A DNA stretch of 64,000 nucleotides from Paenibacillus jilunlii (lineage in GTDB: Bacteria; Bacillota; Bacilli; Paenibacillales; Paenibacillaceae), in assembly GCF_900102965.1 (NCBI RefSeq), contig NZ_FNGM01000013.1, forward strand, positions 97,773 through 161,772, given 5' to 3'. Position numbers and translations under genes: made by a program. This document shows positions 1-8,016 of the stretch, piece by piece. The notes below the pieces were generated by a model. It made no database searches and was not told where the DNA came from. It saw only the letters and a program-made list of their open reading frames with translations. Position 1 is the first letter of the stretch. Every line of letters begins with the position of its first letter.

Positions 1-921
1 AACCTGGAGGAAGACGCGCCATTAACGGAAATTCTGATGACTGCAGCCGCAACATTTTCGAATGACGGCTCATGGGACGATACTTTACTGTCGTTTGGAA
101 TCGGTCCGGTTGTAACCGAAATAATGCATATGCATATCTCGTATTTGGCAGCCTACAAGGCATGTCAAATGGGTTTGTTCTTCGGCGCTCCGGTAATGGA
201 CGCAAGCAGCTGGACGGAGATTACCCGCATTTCTGAAAGAATAGTCTCCGATTGGTCTAATCAAATACAATCCTTCATCCGTTACGAACAAAAAGAGTTC
301 GAAGCGATGCTAGAACGTTGGACGGAATGGGGAACAAAGCAATTAATCGCTCCCGATACCCTAAAGAAGACAGGCGCCCAATGGGCGAACCGGTTGCACG
401 ATCTGATCGGGCAGGACTATGGAATCAAGATCGAGAGAGTGACCGGAGACCGCACGCGGCTGATTGAGGAGATACATGAAGCGCCGGATTGGGCATCTTT
501 GAAGAAAATATGTATGAATTTGGCGCAGAGTGTGCAATTTTATTTGAACGTTACGAAAACTACCCTGAAAGAAAAGGTGGTTCATGAAATCAAAGCTTAT
601 CTTGAATCCCATTATCATGAGAATATCCAGCTCGATCAGTTGGCAGAGCGGTTTGATCTCAACGCTTCCTATGTAAGCAACTTATATTCTAAATCAACCG
701 GGCAAACGATTCTGGAATATGTCACTTTGCTGCGCATCCGGCAAGCGAAAAAGATGCTGAGGGAAAGCAGCTTCAAAATCTCTAAAATATCCACTAATGT
801 CGGATATGATAACCAGCGGTATTTCTGCCAAGTGTTCAAGAAGCATGTAGGCGTTAGTCCCGGCCAGTATAGAGAAGAGCATATGATAAAAAGTGAAGGA
901 GATCATTCTCCAATTGGGTAA
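1..921 (+). CDS. AraC-family regulator, C-terminal part (partial, cut by window start)
   Basis: The reading frame is open from base 1 and the first visible ATG (position 37) has no ribosome binding site, so the gene begins outside the window; 306 residues are visible. The last 100 residues or so form a two-helix-turn-helix AraC/XylS DNA-binding domain, starting near VVHEIKAYLESHY and ending with the typical GVSPGQYREEH. The preceding 200 residues are an uncharacterised linker of the type found in YesN-like response regulators of Paenibacillus. I infer a transcription factor, probably for carbohydrate uptake; the receiver domain that would prove a response regulator is not in view. Confidence 0.85.
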   Translation, partial: NLEEDAPLTEILMTAAATFSNDGSWDDTLLSFGIGPVVTEIMHMHISYLAAYKACQMGLFFGAPVMDASSWTEITRISERIVSDWSNQIQSFIRYEQKEFEAMLERWTEWGTKQLIAPDTLKKTGAQWANRLHDLIGQDYGIKIERVTGDRTRLIEEIHEAPDWASLKKICMNLAQSVQFYLNVTKTTLKEKVVHEIKAYLESHYHENIQLDQLAERFDLNASYVSNLYSKSTGQTILEYVTLLRIRQAKKMLRESSFKISKISTNVGYDNQRYFCQVFKKHVGVSPGQYREEHMIKSEGDHSPIG

Positions 922-1017
922 TAAAACCTTTACAGTGGCGAATCCTAGCCTATAAGAAGAAGGGGCAATTGCGCGACCACGGCGCAATACGATAAAGGAT
1001 GAAGGGAGAAGATCTGC

Positions 1018-1494
1018 TTGATTACGCTCAGAAAAATTACTCTGGAAAACCGGCGTGCTATGTTTAACCTGGAAGTTTCAGAGGATCAACGGCAATTTGT
1101 TGCGTCTAATCTGTCAAGTGTGGCGTCTTGTTATGTTCTGGTGACCAATGGGGGACATCCATTCCCATTTATTATTTACGCGGATGAGCAGCCCGTCGGA
1201 TTTGTTATGTTGGCTTATGGAACCACCGGATACGAAGAACCGTCAATCGCAGAAGACAACTATTGCATCATGCGCCTGATGATTGACAAACAATACCAAA
1301 ATCGGGGTTATGGACGGGAAGCCATGAGAAAAATCTTGGAATTTATTCGCACCTTTCCGGCAGGGCCAGCACATTACTGCTGGATCCCTTATAAATCAGA
1401 TAACATCGCTGCCAAAAAGCTTTATGAAGGCTTCGGCTTCCGTGACAATGGTGAAGTCTTCAACAACGAGTCAATAACCGTTTTGCAACTCTGA
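1018..1494 (+). CDS. GNAT N-acetyltransferase, spermine/spermidine (BltD/PaiA-like) type
   Basis: A 158-residue single-domain acetyltransferase. The acetyl-CoA loop reads QNRGYGREA near residue 100, and the C-terminal AAKKLYEGFGF motif is standard for the GNAT fold. The N-terminal pattern (decision of the form LRKITLENRR, then FVASN) resembles the Bacillus BltD/PaiA polyamine acetyltransferases. The start is a TTG, chosen because GGGAGAA lies just upstream at the right distance. It would transfer acetyl from acetyl-CoA to a polyamine or similar amine in the cytoplasm. Substrate is inferred from family resemblance only. It stands alone between the AraC-type gene and a convergent methyltransferase. 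Confidence 0.8.
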   Translation: MITLRKITLENRRAMFNLEVSEDQRQFVASNLSSVASCYVLVTNGGHPFPFIIYADEQPVGFVMLAYGTTGYEEPSIAEDNYCIMRLMIDKQYQNRGYGREAMRKILEFIRTFPAGPAHYCWIPYKSDNIAAKKLYEGFGFRDNGEVFNNESITVLQL

Positions 1495-1584
1495 TTTGCT
1501 CCCAAACCGTTGAAGAAAGCGGGCTCCAAGAAATGGTCATCTGCAAATGCTATCGCTCAGGGAAACTTGCTCCTCGCTATACGC

Positions 1585-2397
1585 TTATAGTTTTCTTGCC
1601 TTAATTACAAAAGTTACAGGAAGCATCTTTGCTTTTTTTGCAAAATCACTGTTATCGTCCCGTGATTGCATAATTTCATCATCAGATTGCTCAATCATTT
1701 GCTCAATGACAAATCCCGCTTTTGAGAGTGCGTTCACATAGGTTGATAGTTTACGGTCCGATAAGGTTAGTGTACTTTCATCAAGAGATACCGAATACCA
1801 GGATTCATCGAAATAACATTTTTTAAAAACAAGCATATTATTTTCTGCAACAACACATTTATGTATAGGGTGAGACCAGCTGAAAATAAATGCGCCGTCT
1901 TTTTTCAGGTAAGAAGCAATCTGGCAAAAAGTACCCTCAAGGTCGGTTGTCCAGCCTATGGCATAAATGGAATAAACAAAGTCAAAATAATTCTCTGGTA
2001 TGCCACATTTTTCTTCCATGGGAGAACAGATTAATTTTGCTGAAAGACCGGACGCTGTCAAATGTTGCCTTGTTTTTTCGATTTGGTTTTCTGATATATC
2101 CATACCCCATAGTTCAGACGCTTTTCGCTCCCCCAGATATTGCAAAGATTGACCGCTTCCACAGCCGATCTCTAGCATCTTTTTTCCTGAAACATCGCCA
2201 AAAAGCTGGCATTTTTCTTCTGAAACAAATGCTCCATACAAAGGAAGCGCGGTTGCTCCTAAAACATCACTTCCTTTTGTATCCCAAAATAAGCTGTTTG
2301 TTGTATGAATAACCTTCTTATTCATATCGACCGAGCGGGCGGTACCAACCTCGCCAGCGCCTATAATATTTGTTCTATAAACAGATTTTTTGTCCAT
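1585..2397 (-). CDS. class I SAM-dependent methyltransferase
   Basis: 270 residues. The SAM-binding motif I (LEIGCGSGQSL) sits near residue 75, followed by an acidic ribose-binding position in WGMDIS and a motif IV-like stretch FDFVYSIYAIGWTTD. The C-terminal half has the aromatic-rich pattern of small-molecule methyltransferases of the UbiE/Methyltransf_11 group. The chosen ATG has an excellent Shine-Dalgarno (GGGAGGG); residue 25 is an alternative Met where homologues seem to begin, so the first 24 residues may be extra. Substrate unknown. The gene converges on the acetyltransferase. Confidence 0.8.
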   Translation of the reverse strand: MDKKSVYRTNIIGAGEVGTARSVDMNKKVIHTTNSLFWDTKGSDVLGATALPLYGAFVSEEKCQLFGDVSGKKMLEIGCGSGQSLQYLGERKASELWGMDISENQIEKTRQHLTASGLSAKLICSPMEEKCGIPENYFDFVYSIYAIGWTTDLEGTFCQIASYLKKDGAFIFSWSHPIHKCVVAENNMLVFKKCYFDESWYSVSLDESTLTLSDRKLSTYVNALSKAGFVIEQMIEQSDDEIMQSRDDNSDFAKKAKMLPVTFVIKARKL

Positions 2398-2461
2398 ACA
2401 GACACCCTCCCAAATATATTCAACATAGGATAATTTACCATTCGCCTAAGAACAAATCCAC

Positions 2462-2641
2462 CTAAAATTATCGATCCAGCGTTCACATGCTAATGGTATA
2501 GCGGACAAGCGGGTGTTGACGTTGACTTTCATCAGTATCCCGGCATACCACAGCTTTGAGGTGATGGTCCCGCAGGCGGAAGTAAGTCAGTGCTCCGGCG
2601 AAAGTAATGTGGACGCGATTGCAAGAGCGCTTAATCCTTAA
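2462..2641 (+). pseudogene. possible C-terminal remnant of an unrecognised protein
   Basis: An open frame of 59 codons with no start signal ends in TAA at 2639-2641, directly before a strong terminator. The translated stretch (for example FISIPAYHSFEVMVPQ and SGESNVDAIARALNP) looks protein-like rather than random, with coding-type base choice, but I do not recognise it. It is best read as the surviving 3' end of a gene whose terminator remains. It could be chance. Confidence 0.3.
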
Positions 2642-2653
2642 ACCGACAAAAAG

Positions 2654-2698
2654 AGCAGGCCAGACGAGCAAATTTACTCGTTGTGGCTTGCTTTTTTT
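2654..2698 (+). terminator. Rho-independent terminator upstream of the frl operon
   Basis: A 9-bp outer stem (AGCAGGCCA with TGGCTTGCT, one G-T pair) with an inner ACGAG/CTCGT stem is followed by seven T residues. It closes the remnant reading frame before it and insulates the frl promoter. Confidence 0.75.
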
Positions 2699-2734
2699 GC
2701 TCCTATCGGAGATTTTTTTATTTTCAAAAAGGCA

Positions 2735-2763
2735 TTGAATTTTTTGTAACCCTTAGTTATAAT
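2735..2763 (+). promoter_or_regulatory. sigma-A promoter of frlC
   Basis: TTGAAT at 2735-2740, 17-bp spacer, TATAAT at 2758-2763. This is a near-consensus vegetative promoter placed about 48 bp upstream of the frlC start codon. Confidence 0.75.
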
Positions 2764-2775
2764 ACAAGACATAAC
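2756..2775 (+). promoter_or_regulatory. putative FrlR operator 1, overlapping the frlC -10 box
   Basis: GTTAT-N10-ATAAC arrangement covering the -10 box and start point. The same 20-bp arrangement, 15 of 20 bases identical, occurs over the -10 box of the frlB promoter, and the core TATAATAC is one half of the perfect palindrome before frlR. GntR/HutC-type regulators bind such palindromes. The assignment to FrlR is inference. Confidence 0.5.
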
Positions 2776-2778
2776 AAT

Positions 2779-2792
2779 TAAAAGCGCTTACA
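2779..2792 (+). promoter_or_regulatory. catabolite-responsive element (cre) upstream of frlC
   Basis: TAAAAGCGCTTACA matches the CcpA cre pattern with its central CG and symmetric arms. It lies about 10-20 bp downstream of the expected transcription start, a position from which CcpA represses. Confidence 0.65.
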
Positions 2793-2810
2793 TGAAAGGT
2801 GGTGAAGCAA

Positions 2811-3638
2811 ATGAAGATTGCGGGAATGAATATTACGTACAGGCATTTTCCTTTTGAGTACTTCCTGGATCAAGTGGCCGAGCTTGGGCTTGAGCACATC
2901 GAGCTGTGGGCGGGCGAGCCTCATTTATACGTCTACCGGAATGTTCTTGGCAACTTGAGGCACATTAGAAGGCAGCTGAAATCCCGAGACATGAAGGTCG
3001 TCTGTTATACGCCGGAGCAGTGTGTCTATCCCTTCAATATTGCCGCTTCCGACTCCCGGCTTCGGCAGAAGAGTATCGATTACTTCATTGATAATCTGTA
3101 CGCCGCTCTGGAGCTGGAGACCAACATGATGCTTGTGACTTCAGGAATAGGAGACTTCGCTGTATCGCCATTGGAATCATGGAAATATGCGGGCGACTCC
3201 ATCTACCAGATATCTCGGGTGGCTGAGGAGGAAGGGGTGACTTTAGCGTTGGAGCCTCTGACCCGATTTGAATCGAATCTAATTACCGATGCTAAGGGAA
3301 TCAAGAGGATGCTGGAGGAGGTCCGTTCTCCGTCATTAAAAGGGATGATCGACACCGTAGCGATGCAGCTCGCTGGCGAGACACCCGAAGATTATATCTC
3401 CCTGCTCCCGGAGATCGGCCATTTCCACCTGATCGATGGTGACGGCTCGTCTGATGCGCACCTGGCCTTAGATGATGGAGTACTGAATTGGCGGGAATAT
3501 CTAACCAGTCTTCAGAGCCATAATTATGAGGGGGCTTGTACACTAGAGATTATGGGGTTCAATTACTATCAGAATCCGCAGGAAGCATTTAGGGAATCAA
3601 TCAGGAAAATAAGGGGAATGGAAGTCTTATCACCTTGA
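2811..3638 (+). CDS. frlC: fructoselysine 3-epimerase-like sugar isomerase/epimerase (FrlC)
   Basis: 275 residues, an AP-endonuclease-2 type TIM barrel. It parallels E. coli FrlC along its length: HIELWAGEPH near the N-terminus, CYTPEQCVYPFNIA, LEPLTRFESN with the metal-binding Glu, MIDTVAMQ, and HFHLIDGDGSSDAH. FrlC interconverts psicoselysine and fructoselysine, so the operon could also use the ketose epimer. I chose ATG 2811 because AAGGTGG lies 8 bases before it; two GTG codons further up lack a proper site. First gene of the frlCABDR run; frlA follows after 16 bp. Function rests on orthology and on the neighbouring frl genes. Confidence 0.85.
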   Translation: MKIAGMNITYRHFPFEYFLDQVAELGLEHIELWAGEPHLYVYRNVLGNLRHIRRQLKSRDMKVVCYTPEQCVYPFNIAASDSRLRQKSIDYFIDNLYAALELETNMMLVTSGIGDFAVSPLESWKYAGDSIYQISRVAEEEGVTLALEPLTRFESNLITDAKGIKRMLEEVRSPSLKGMIDTVAMQLAGETPEDYISLLPEIGHFHLIDGDGSSDAHLALDDGVLNWREYLTSLQSHNYEGACTLEIMGFNYYQNPQEAFRESIRKIRGMEVLSP

Positions 3639-3654
3639 TTTGGAGGAACTCGTT

Positions 3655-5001
3655 ATGAGTAATGGCTCACTTACACGAAAACTGGGTTTTTGGTCGGCCC
3701 TAGCCATCGCTGTTGGAACTACGGTAGGCTCTGGAATCTTCGTTTCTTCCGGCGATGTCGCAAAAGCTGCGGGTATCCCCTCAATCTCAATTCTAGCCTG
3801 GATTATTGGTGGAGTTATTGCGATTCCGCAGGTCATGGTGCTGGCCGAATTGTCGACTGCCTATCCGCAAAATGGAAGCGGTTACGTATACTTGAATAAA
3901 GCAGGCTGGAGGCCGTTGGCCTTTCTATACGGATGGGCAACCTTCTGGGCACTCGATCCTCCGTCCATTTCAATTATGGCTCTGGCCATTGTTGCATACC
4001 TGGCGAGCTTCTTCCCTTTCTTCGCTGGAATTGCCGGTAAACTGCTGGGAGTAGCGATCATTCTGATCATCACGTCCATCCATTACCGGAGTGTCAAGGC
4101 AGGCGGCAGTTTTCAAGTCATTATTACGGCTGTCAAAATCATCCCTTTCCTGATTGTCATTGTGCTGGGCCTCATGTACATGAACTTTGACAACTTTGTT
4201 TACACGCCCGCCGCAGGAGCGGCAAGTTCAAGCTTAATTGGTGGTGTATCTGCCACGACGTGGGCTTACACGGGAATGGCCGCCATTTGTTTTATGGCTG
4301 GAGAATTCAAAAATCCAGGGAAGGTTCTCCCTCGGGCATTAATTAGTTCGGTACTGATTGTATTGGGTCTATATACGCTGCTTGCGGTATGTGTCACCGG
4401 CCTAATGCCGTTCGATAAACTGATGGGCTCCAGCTCCGCTGTGTCCGACGCCATCAAGTATATTCCCGGATTATCCGGCATGGCCTCATCCTTTGTGGCC
4501 GTCACCGCGATTATTGTTATTCTGGGTTCCTTGAGCTCTTGCATTATGTTTCAGCCGCGTCTGGAGTATGTCATGGCGAGGGATGGGCTGTTCTTTCAGC
4601 GGTTTGCCAAAGTTCATCCCAAATTCGAAACACCAAGCTTCTCGATCATTGCTCAGGTTACGTTGGCTTGTATTCTGGTGTTCTTCAGCAATTTAACCGA
4701 ACTGCTAGGTTATTTCACGCTGATTCAGCTGGTCATTAACATTCTGGACTTTGCCGCGGTCTATAAATGCCGTAAGAGAGAGGATTATAACCCGATTTAC
4801 CGCATGCCAATGTGGAAAGTAACCACTATTCTGGCTATCCTTGGGGCAGGATGGCTGGCTTGGGGAACCTTTACGTGGGCTCCAGTGCAGGGCATGATTG
4901 CCGCGGCGATAGTCATCGCAACGGGTCTGCCTGTGTATTACTATTGGGAAAAGAAGTATGGATCTAAAAGCAGTCAGGACAACAGTAATATAGTCGCTTA
5001 A
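3655..5001 (+). CDS. frlA: fructoselysine/psicoselysine permease (FrlA), APC family
   Basis: 448 residues with about 12 hydrophobic segments and the APC-family N-terminus GTTVGSGIFVS, which lines the amino acid site. It resembles E. coli FrlA (LTRKLGFWSALAIAVG, then LAELSTAYPQNGSGYVYL and DPPSISIMALAIV). It would import Amadori products such as fructoselysine across the cytoplasmic membrane by secondary transport. ATG 3655 is chosen over an upstream TTG because GGAGGAAC precedes it. Unlike B. subtilis, which uses an ABC importer (FrlONM) for these substrates, this locus carries the enteric-type permease. Confidence 0.85.
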   Translation: MSNGSLTRKLGFWSALAIAVGTTVGSGIFVSSGDVAKAAGIPSISILAWIIGGVIAIPQVMVLAELSTAYPQNGSGYVYLNKAGWRPLAFLYGWATFWALDPPSISIMALAIVAYLASFFPFFAGIAGKLLGVAIILIITSIHYRSVKAGGSFQVIITAVKIIPFLIVIVLGLMYMNFDNFVYTPAAGAASSSLIGGVSATTWAYTGMAAICFMAGEFKNPGKVLPRALISSVLIVLGLYTLLAVCVTGLMPFDKLMGSSSAVSDAIKYIPGLSGMASSFVAVTAIIVILGSLSSCIMFQPRLEYVMARDGLFFQRFAKVHPKFETPSFSIIAQVTLACILVFFSNLTELLGYFTLIQLVINILDFAAVYKCRKREDYNPIYRMPMWKVTTILAILGAGWLAWGTFTWAPVQGMIAAAIVIATGLPVYYYWEKKYGSKSSQDNSNIVA

Positions 5002-5058
5002 CCCGGATGAAGTGAAGGGAGCCGGCTCTGACCCGCTGACTTCGATTTTACAAAAAAG

Positions 5059-5087
5059 TTGTTTAAATTGTATTGTCTAGTTATACT
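5059..5087 (+). promoter_or_regulatory. internal promoter of frlB
   Basis: TTGTTT at 5059-5064, 17-bp spacer, TATACT at 5082-5087, within the 156-bp gap between frlA and frlB. It would allow frlB-D-R to be transcribed separately from frlC-A. Confidence 0.55.
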
Positions 5088-5099
5088 ACGGTATATAAC
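5080..5099 (+). promoter_or_regulatory. putative FrlR operator 2, overlapping the frlB -10 box
   Basis: GTTAT-N10-ATAAC, same spacing as the site before frlC and again placed on the -10 box. Inner bases TATACTAC/GTATATAA echo the half-sites of the frlR palindrome. Confidence 0.5.
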
Positions 5100-5157
5100 A
5101 AATAAAATTGGATGATATTGGAGAGAGAGAACGCTCCAGTATAGGGAGGGAACGTAA

Positions 5158-6171
5158 ATGTTGAATTTTAACGAACAGTTATTCCTTAAGCTTGTGGAAC
5201 AAGAGGGCCTGGACTTTAGAGGACAAATTGAAGAGATTGTAGACGGGATTGCCAAGAAAGGGTACAGCAATATTTTTCTGATTGGTGCGGGTGGCACGAT
5301 TGCGATGATGTATCCTTATGAGTACATTCTGAAATCAAGCTCGACCATTGATGTGCATGCGGAGATTGCCGCTGAATTTATGGTGATGAACAACAGACAT
5401 TTCAGTAAGGATTCCGTATGTATCTTTACATCTGTGTCGGGAACCACGCAGGAGACCGTTGCGGCAGCGAAGTTCTGTAAGGAACGGGGAGCGACTACGA
5501 TTGCACTTGTGGCAGAAAGGGATACTCCATTAACCAAAATTGTAGATCACTGCATTACAACCGGTTCGGAGAAACATTCCTTCGATACATTCTTCATGCT
5601 CCTGTACATGGTTGTGTTCCGGTTCATGTATAACAACAATGAGTTCCCTCAGTATGAGCAGTTCACGAAGGAAGTTGCCTTATTGCCGCGTGCGATTCTG
5701 GACGCAGTCAAGACCTTTGACCCTAAAGCGGAAGCTTTTGCAAAAGAACATAAAGACACTGACTATCATATGATGGTTGGCTCCGGCAACCTGTGGGGGA
5801 ATACGTACTCCTACGCGATGTGTATCCTGGAAGAAATGCAGTGGATTCATGCGAAGTCGATTCATGCGGCGGAATTCTTCCATGGCACGCTTGAGCTTGT
5901 GGTTGAAGATACCAGTGTTATTCTGCTGAAAGGCGAAGATGAGACAAGACCGCTGATGGACCGGGTGGAGAGATTCGCCGAGAAAATTACGAAGAAGCTG
6001 ACCATTATTGATACCAAAGACTTTGCCATGGAAGGCATCAGCGAGGAGTTCAGAAAGCATTTTGCCGTAAGTATCAACTGGTCTGTCCTAAGCCGTATCA
6101 GCGCCTACCTGGAGCGTGAGAGAAATCATCCGTTAACCCTTAGAAGATACTATCGCCAAATGGAATATTAA
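5158..6171 (+). CDS. frlB: fructoselysine-6-phosphate deglycase (FrlB), SIS family
   Basis: 337 residues with two sugar-isomerase (SIS) domains: the first has LIGAGGTIAMMYPYEY near residue 41 and the Ser/Thr sugar-phosphate loop TSVSGTTQETV near residue 84; the second contains EFFHGTLELVVEDTSVI near residue 240. This pattern matches E. coli FrlB, which cleaves fructoselysine 6-phosphate to glucose 6-phosphate and lysine. GGGAGGGAACGTAA precedes the ATG. It lies between the permease and the kinase that makes its substrate, supporting the call. A hairpin follows the gene before frlD. Confidence 0.88.
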   Translation: MLNFNEQLFLKLVEQEGLDFRGQIEEIVDGIAKKGYSNIFLIGAGGTIAMMYPYEYILKSSSTIDVHAEIAAEFMVMNNRHFSKDSVCIFTSVSGTTQETVAAAKFCKERGATTIALVAERDTPLTKIVDHCITTGSEKHSFDTFFMLLYMVVFRFMYNNNEFPQYEQFTKEVALLPRAILDAVKTFDPKAEAFAKEHKDTDYHMMVGSGNLWGNTYSYAMCILEEMQWIHAKSIHAAEFFHGTLELVVEDTSVILLKGEDETRPLMDRVERFAEKITKKLTIIDTKDFAMEGISEEFRKHFAVSINWSVLSRISAYLERERNHPLTLRRYYRQMEY

Positions 6172-6213
6172 GATACGCAGCCTTTGTTCATTCTATATTG
6201 ATGCATTTGATTT

Positions 6214-6234
6214 GAGCACTACTTCGTAGTGCTC
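6214..6234 (+). terminator. intra-operon hairpin between frlB and frlD
   Basis: Perfect 9-bp stem GAGCACTAC/GTAGTGCTC with a TTC loop, followed by a weak ATTCTTT tail. Probably an attenuator or mRNA-stability hairpin rather than a full terminator, since frlD and frlR follow in the same direction. Confidence 0.55.
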
Positions 6235-6265
6235 ATTCTTTAATAGCAGGGAAGGCGGGAGCAAG

Positions 6266-7048
6266 ATGAGAATCATTACAGTCGGGGATAACTGCATGGA
6301 TGTCTATCAAGCAAGCGGCACAACCTATCCCGGAGGCAATCCGGTGAATGTGGCCGTCTATTTAACTGAAATGGGTGCAAAAACGGCCTATCTGGGCTGG
6401 GTGGGCACTGACATTTATGGGGAGATCATGATTCAGGCTATTCAGGACAAGGGCGTGGATACTTCCCGGATTTCACAAAAGGACGGAAAAACAGCGGTAA
6501 CCCACGTGGAGATGGTGGAGAATGACCGGAGGTTCGGTGATTACGACGAGGGAGTGATGGCACATTTTTTCCTTACAGCGGAAGAGCTTGATTTTGCCGG
6601 GAATTATCAGCTTGTCCACTCGGGGATATGGGGCCATGCCGATCCGTACTTTCCTCTCTTTAAGGAAAAGGGCCTGATCACCTCCTTTGATTTCTCGGAT
6701 CAGTTGAAGGATGACCGGGTACAGACGTTAACGCCCTATGTAGACTATCCATTCTTTTCGTACACTCAGGATGATGACTATATCCGCCAGCTCCTGGTAG
6801 AGGCCAAGCAAAGAGGAGCGCAGATTGCCGTGGCTACCTTGGGAGAGAACGGTTCGCTTGCTTACGATGGGGAACAATTCTTTCCGCACGGCGTAGGTAA
6901 GGTGAACGTCGTGGATACGATGGGAGCTGGGGATTCCTTCATTGCCGGGTTCATTTACGGCCGATTGAAAGGGCTTTCGACCGAGAACTGCCTAGAGCTT
7001 GGGGCAAACACAGCTGCAAAGACGATAGGTTATTTCGGCGCATGGTGA
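6266..7048 (+). CDS. frlD: fructoselysine 6-kinase (FrlD), PfkB family
   Basis: 260 residues, a PfkB/ribokinase fold. N-terminal GDNCMDVY and GGNPVNVAVYL bind the sugar; the C-terminal signature VDTMGAGDSFIAGF carries the catalytic Asp. NDRRFGDYDEGVMA, SGIWGHAD and the terminal GAW are shared with E. coli FrlD. It phosphorylates fructoselysine at C6 using ATP, giving the FrlB substrate. Spaced 94 bp from frlB and 61 bp before the start of frlR. Confidence 0.88.
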   Translation: MRIITVGDNCMDVYQASGTTYPGGNPVNVAVYLTEMGAKTAYLGWVGTDIYGEIMIQAIQDKGVDTSRISQKDGKTAVTHVEMVENDRRFGDYDEGVMAHFFLTAEELDFAGNYQLVHSGIWGHADPYFPLFKEKGLITSFDFSDQLKDDRVQTLTPYVDYPFFSYTQDDDYIRQLLVEAKQRGAQIAVATLGENGSLAYDGEQFFPHGVGKVNVVDTMGAGDSFIAGFIYGRLKGLSTENCLELGANTAAKTIGYFGAW

Positions 7049-7059
7049 CTGGAGATGAT

Positions 7060-7091
7060 CATCAATGTATAATACGTATTATACATTGATG
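7060..7091 (+). promoter_or_regulatory. perfect 32-bp palindrome, proposed FrlR autoregulatory operator
   Basis: The 32 bases are exactly self-complementary with centre at 7075/7076; the core halves are GTATAATAC and GTATTATAC. It begins 11 bp after the frlD stop codon and ends 18 bp before the frlR start. The core half TATAATAC recurs at the frlC promoter and, in altered form, at the frlB promoter, which fits one repressor binding all three. Confidence 0.65.
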
Positions 7092-7109
7092 GATAAGGAT
7101 GAATTTGCC

Positions 7110-7838
7110 ATGAATTTAAATCCTTCAACCCCCCAGCCGCTGTATATGCAGATCAGGCAAATGTTGAAGAACGATATCCAGAACGGACGATACAAACCGG
7201 ATGAACAGATTCCAACGGAAGCAGAGCTTTGTGATACTTATAGTGTAAGCCGAATCACCATACGGAAAGCGATTGAGGAGCTCGTGCGGGAAGGAACCCT
7301 GACGCGAATTCCTCGTAGAGGCACGTTTGTAGCCTCCAACAAATTTCATAATGAACTGTTATCCGTAAGCGGATTCTCAGAGTTCAGCCACCAGCTGGGC
7401 ATGATTCCGAACTCACGGATATTAAGAAGTGAAGTTATCCCGGCGTCTGAAGAGGTGGCCGGACATCTTCTTATTGAAGAAGGCAGCCCCGTGTTGGAGC
7501 TTGAACGGCTGATGTATGTAGATGACCGCCCGCTTTTCTATGATATTGCCCATTATTCACTCACCCGGTTTCCGGATTTGGAAAAGAAGATCGCAATGAA
7601 AGAATCGACTTACAAGATTCTGTCGGAGGATTACCATACCGAGATTGTGAGCAATGACAAGATCATAGATGTGATCGGTGCGACCAAAGATTATGCGAAA
7701 TTTCTTGAATGTGATATCGGGGCGAACTTGTTCCGGATATTAAAAATTGCTTTTGACGCAAACGATGAGCCTGTTCATCTCTCCACATTTATGTGTGAGA
7801 CTAATCGGGTCAATCTGACGGTCCACCGGGCAAAATAG
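7110..7838 (+). CDS. frlR: GntR/HutC-family repressor of the fructoselysine operon (FrlR)
   Basis: 242 residues: winged helix-turn-helix at about 1-75 (PLYMQIRQMLKNDIQNG, then IPTEAELCDTYSVSRITIRK) and a UTRA ligand-binding domain at about 90-240 (LERLMYVDDRPLFYDIAHY). GntR/HutC proteins usually release DNA when they bind a phosphorylated sugar; here fructoselysine 6-phosphate is the likely signal. ATG 7110 is chosen because AAGGATG lies 8 bases ahead; the upstream in-frame ATG at 7065 lies inside the palindrome and has no ribosome site. Last gene of the operon, as in E. coli. Confidence 0.82.
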   Translation: MNLNPSTPQPLYMQIRQMLKNDIQNGRYKPDEQIPTEAELCDTYSVSRITIRKAIEELVREGTLTRIPRRGTFVASNKFHNELLSVSGFSEFSHQLGMIPNSRILRSEVIPASEEVAGHLLIEEGSPVLELERLMYVDDRPLFYDIAHYSLTRFPDLEKKIAMKESTYKILSEDYHTEIVSNDKIIDVIGATKDYAKFLECDIGANLFRILKIAFDANDEPVHLSTFMCETNRVNLTVHRAK

Positions 7839-7859
7839 GCCATGCTCATCGGCATGGCC
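7838..7859 (+). terminator. hairpin at the end of frlR
   Basis: GGCCATGC/GCATGGCC 8-bp perfect stem with 6-base loop starting at the last base of the stop codon. There is no T run, so termination may be weak. Confidence 0.5.
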
Positions 7860-7948
7860 CGCAGGAGGATTTATTTGTAGCGCCCTGACGTTAAGACCGC
7901 ATAATGGATACAAGTATTGCATCCTCATGCCCTTATGCATACAGTCAC

Positions 7949-7987
7949 AAAAAAGGAGCGAATAAGTAAATGCCTTATTCGCTCCTT
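7949..7987 (-). terminator. terminator of the ara operon
   Basis: 12-bp stem GGAGCGAATAAG/CTTATTCGCTCC read on the minus strand, followed by six T residues. It lies 30 bp after the araA stop and may also stop frl transcripts. Confidence 0.8.
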
Positions 7988-8016
7988 CCATATTTGGGCA
8001 ACGGCCGCTTCTCTAA

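Noticed and set aside
7065..7109. Longer start for FrlR at 7065
   Set aside because: The ATG lies within the 32-bp palindrome without a ribosome site; homologous GntR proteins start near PLYMQI, fitting ATG 7110.
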